Below, piece after piece: positions 63,771 through 64,000 of a stretch of DNA of 64,000 bases (within the stretch, counting starts at the first letter, position 1; each line of letters starts with the position of its first letter). The stretch covers positions 1 to 64,000 of the forward strand of contig NZ_CAKPYL010000001.1 in assembly GCF_934202865.1 (NCBI RefSeq), read 5' to 3'. This DNA is from an uncultured Fenollaria sp. (GTDB lineage: Bacteria; Bacillota; Clostridia; Tissierellales; Peptoniphilaceae). Position numbers and translations under genes: made by a program. The notes beneath the pieces are model-generated. The model was not told the origin of the DNA. It saw nothing but the letters and a program-made list of their open reading frames with translations, and ran no database searches.

Positions 63771-64000
63771 TTAAGTTCACCTTATCCATGAGTTTTATGC
63801 GAAGGTCTTCGCGCTTATCAATCTTGCCTCCTCTATAGACCCCGCCTACTGTGATGAAGTATTTAGCACGCTTTAAGGAGATGTGCATGTTCTCGAGCGA
63901 GTCGTACGATAGCTTGGCAAAGCGCCTTGCGTTGATAATTTTGTGGCAGGTCGTCGGGCCAAAACCGGGCACGCGAAGAAGCTCTTCGTAGCTCGCTTTG
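63748..64000 (-). CDS. C-terminal part of a TIGR03916-type radical SAM protein (partial)
   Basis: The reading frame stays open to the window edge, so the start and the radical SAM motif lie outside. The visible 84 residues contain a helix-hairpin-helix, YEELLRVPGFGPTTCHKI, and end KVNLNEQLSLF. This is the usual C-terminus of the partner of the TIGR03915-type protein encoded next. Likely acts on DNA. Confidence 0.8.
   Translation of the reverse strand, partial: KASYEELLRVPGFGPTTCHKIINARRFAKLSYDSLENMHISLKRAKYFITVGGVYRGGKIDKREDLRIKLMDKVNLNEQLSLF

Overview
The window is AT-rich DNA from a low-GC Gram-positive anaerobe (Bacillota). The sequence shows strong AGGAGG-type ribosome binding sites, TTGACA/TATAAT promoters, lipoprotein signals, a WalRK/PhoR-type histidine kinase, [FeFe]-hydrogenase maturation genes (hydE, hydF, hydG), a MocR-type PLP regulator and no outer-membrane genes. 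A Gram-positive anaerobic coccus of the Tissierellia/Peptoniphilaceae type is my best guess, but this is an inference from gene content only. I see no rRNA, tRNA, CRISPR array, prophage or complete insertion sequence.

Layout. 1-6.1 kb: an FtsX/LolD-type ABC transporter, an orphan HicB antitoxin between two copies of the same terminator, and two overlapping envelope genes with oppositely charged low-complexity tails (one has a C-terminal SH3 domain). 6.5-10.1 kb: a heterodimeric ABC exporter. 10.7-15.5 kb: a five-gene peptide/nickel-type importer operon behind what reads as a cobalamin riboswitch. 15.9-20.3 kb: hydE-hydG-hydF preceded by a PflX-like radical SAM gene. 20.4-20.9 kb: an AbrB-type antitoxin with a frameshifted RelE toxin. 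21-26 kb: pgi, cupin, Crp/Fnr regulator, MBOAT acyltransferase, SGNH-type partner and a small helical protein, all on one strand. 26-30.4 kb: thiol peroxidase, DegV, and a divergent pdxR/pdxS pair without pdxT. 30.6-34.4 kb: a zinc-type ABC operon with two small accessory proteins. 34.6-41 kb: secA-prfB-tsaE-tsaB-rimI-tsaD, with a programmed frameshift in prfB. 41.8-48.2 kb: pstSCAB-phoU-phoB-phoR, in which PstS is circularly permuted.

48.7-60.1 kb is the most unusual part. It encodes secreted proteins: two paralogous CAMP-factor-like proteins (one fused to Ig-like domains), a 921-residue papain-like protease, and divergently a 1797-residue papain-like protease that also carries a rhodanese domain and two thioredoxin-like domains with CxxC motifs. 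The 562-residue CAMP protein and the 921-residue protease share a roughly 85-residue C-terminal domain that I do not recognise. 60.8-64 kb: P-II-like protein with a DUF1538 membrane protein, and a TIGR03915/TIGR03916-type DNA-metabolism pair cut by the window edge.

The intergenic regions carry several families of short interspersed repeats (A/B, C, D, a MITE-like element and an 18-bp tandem repeat). In families A/B, C and D the flanks or loops are conserved while the stem arms change in a compensatory way, so structure rather than sequence appears to be conserved. Several lie between a stop codon and its terminator and are therefore probably transcribed. Together with the secreted protease/CAMP locus these are the best candidates for undescribed biology here.
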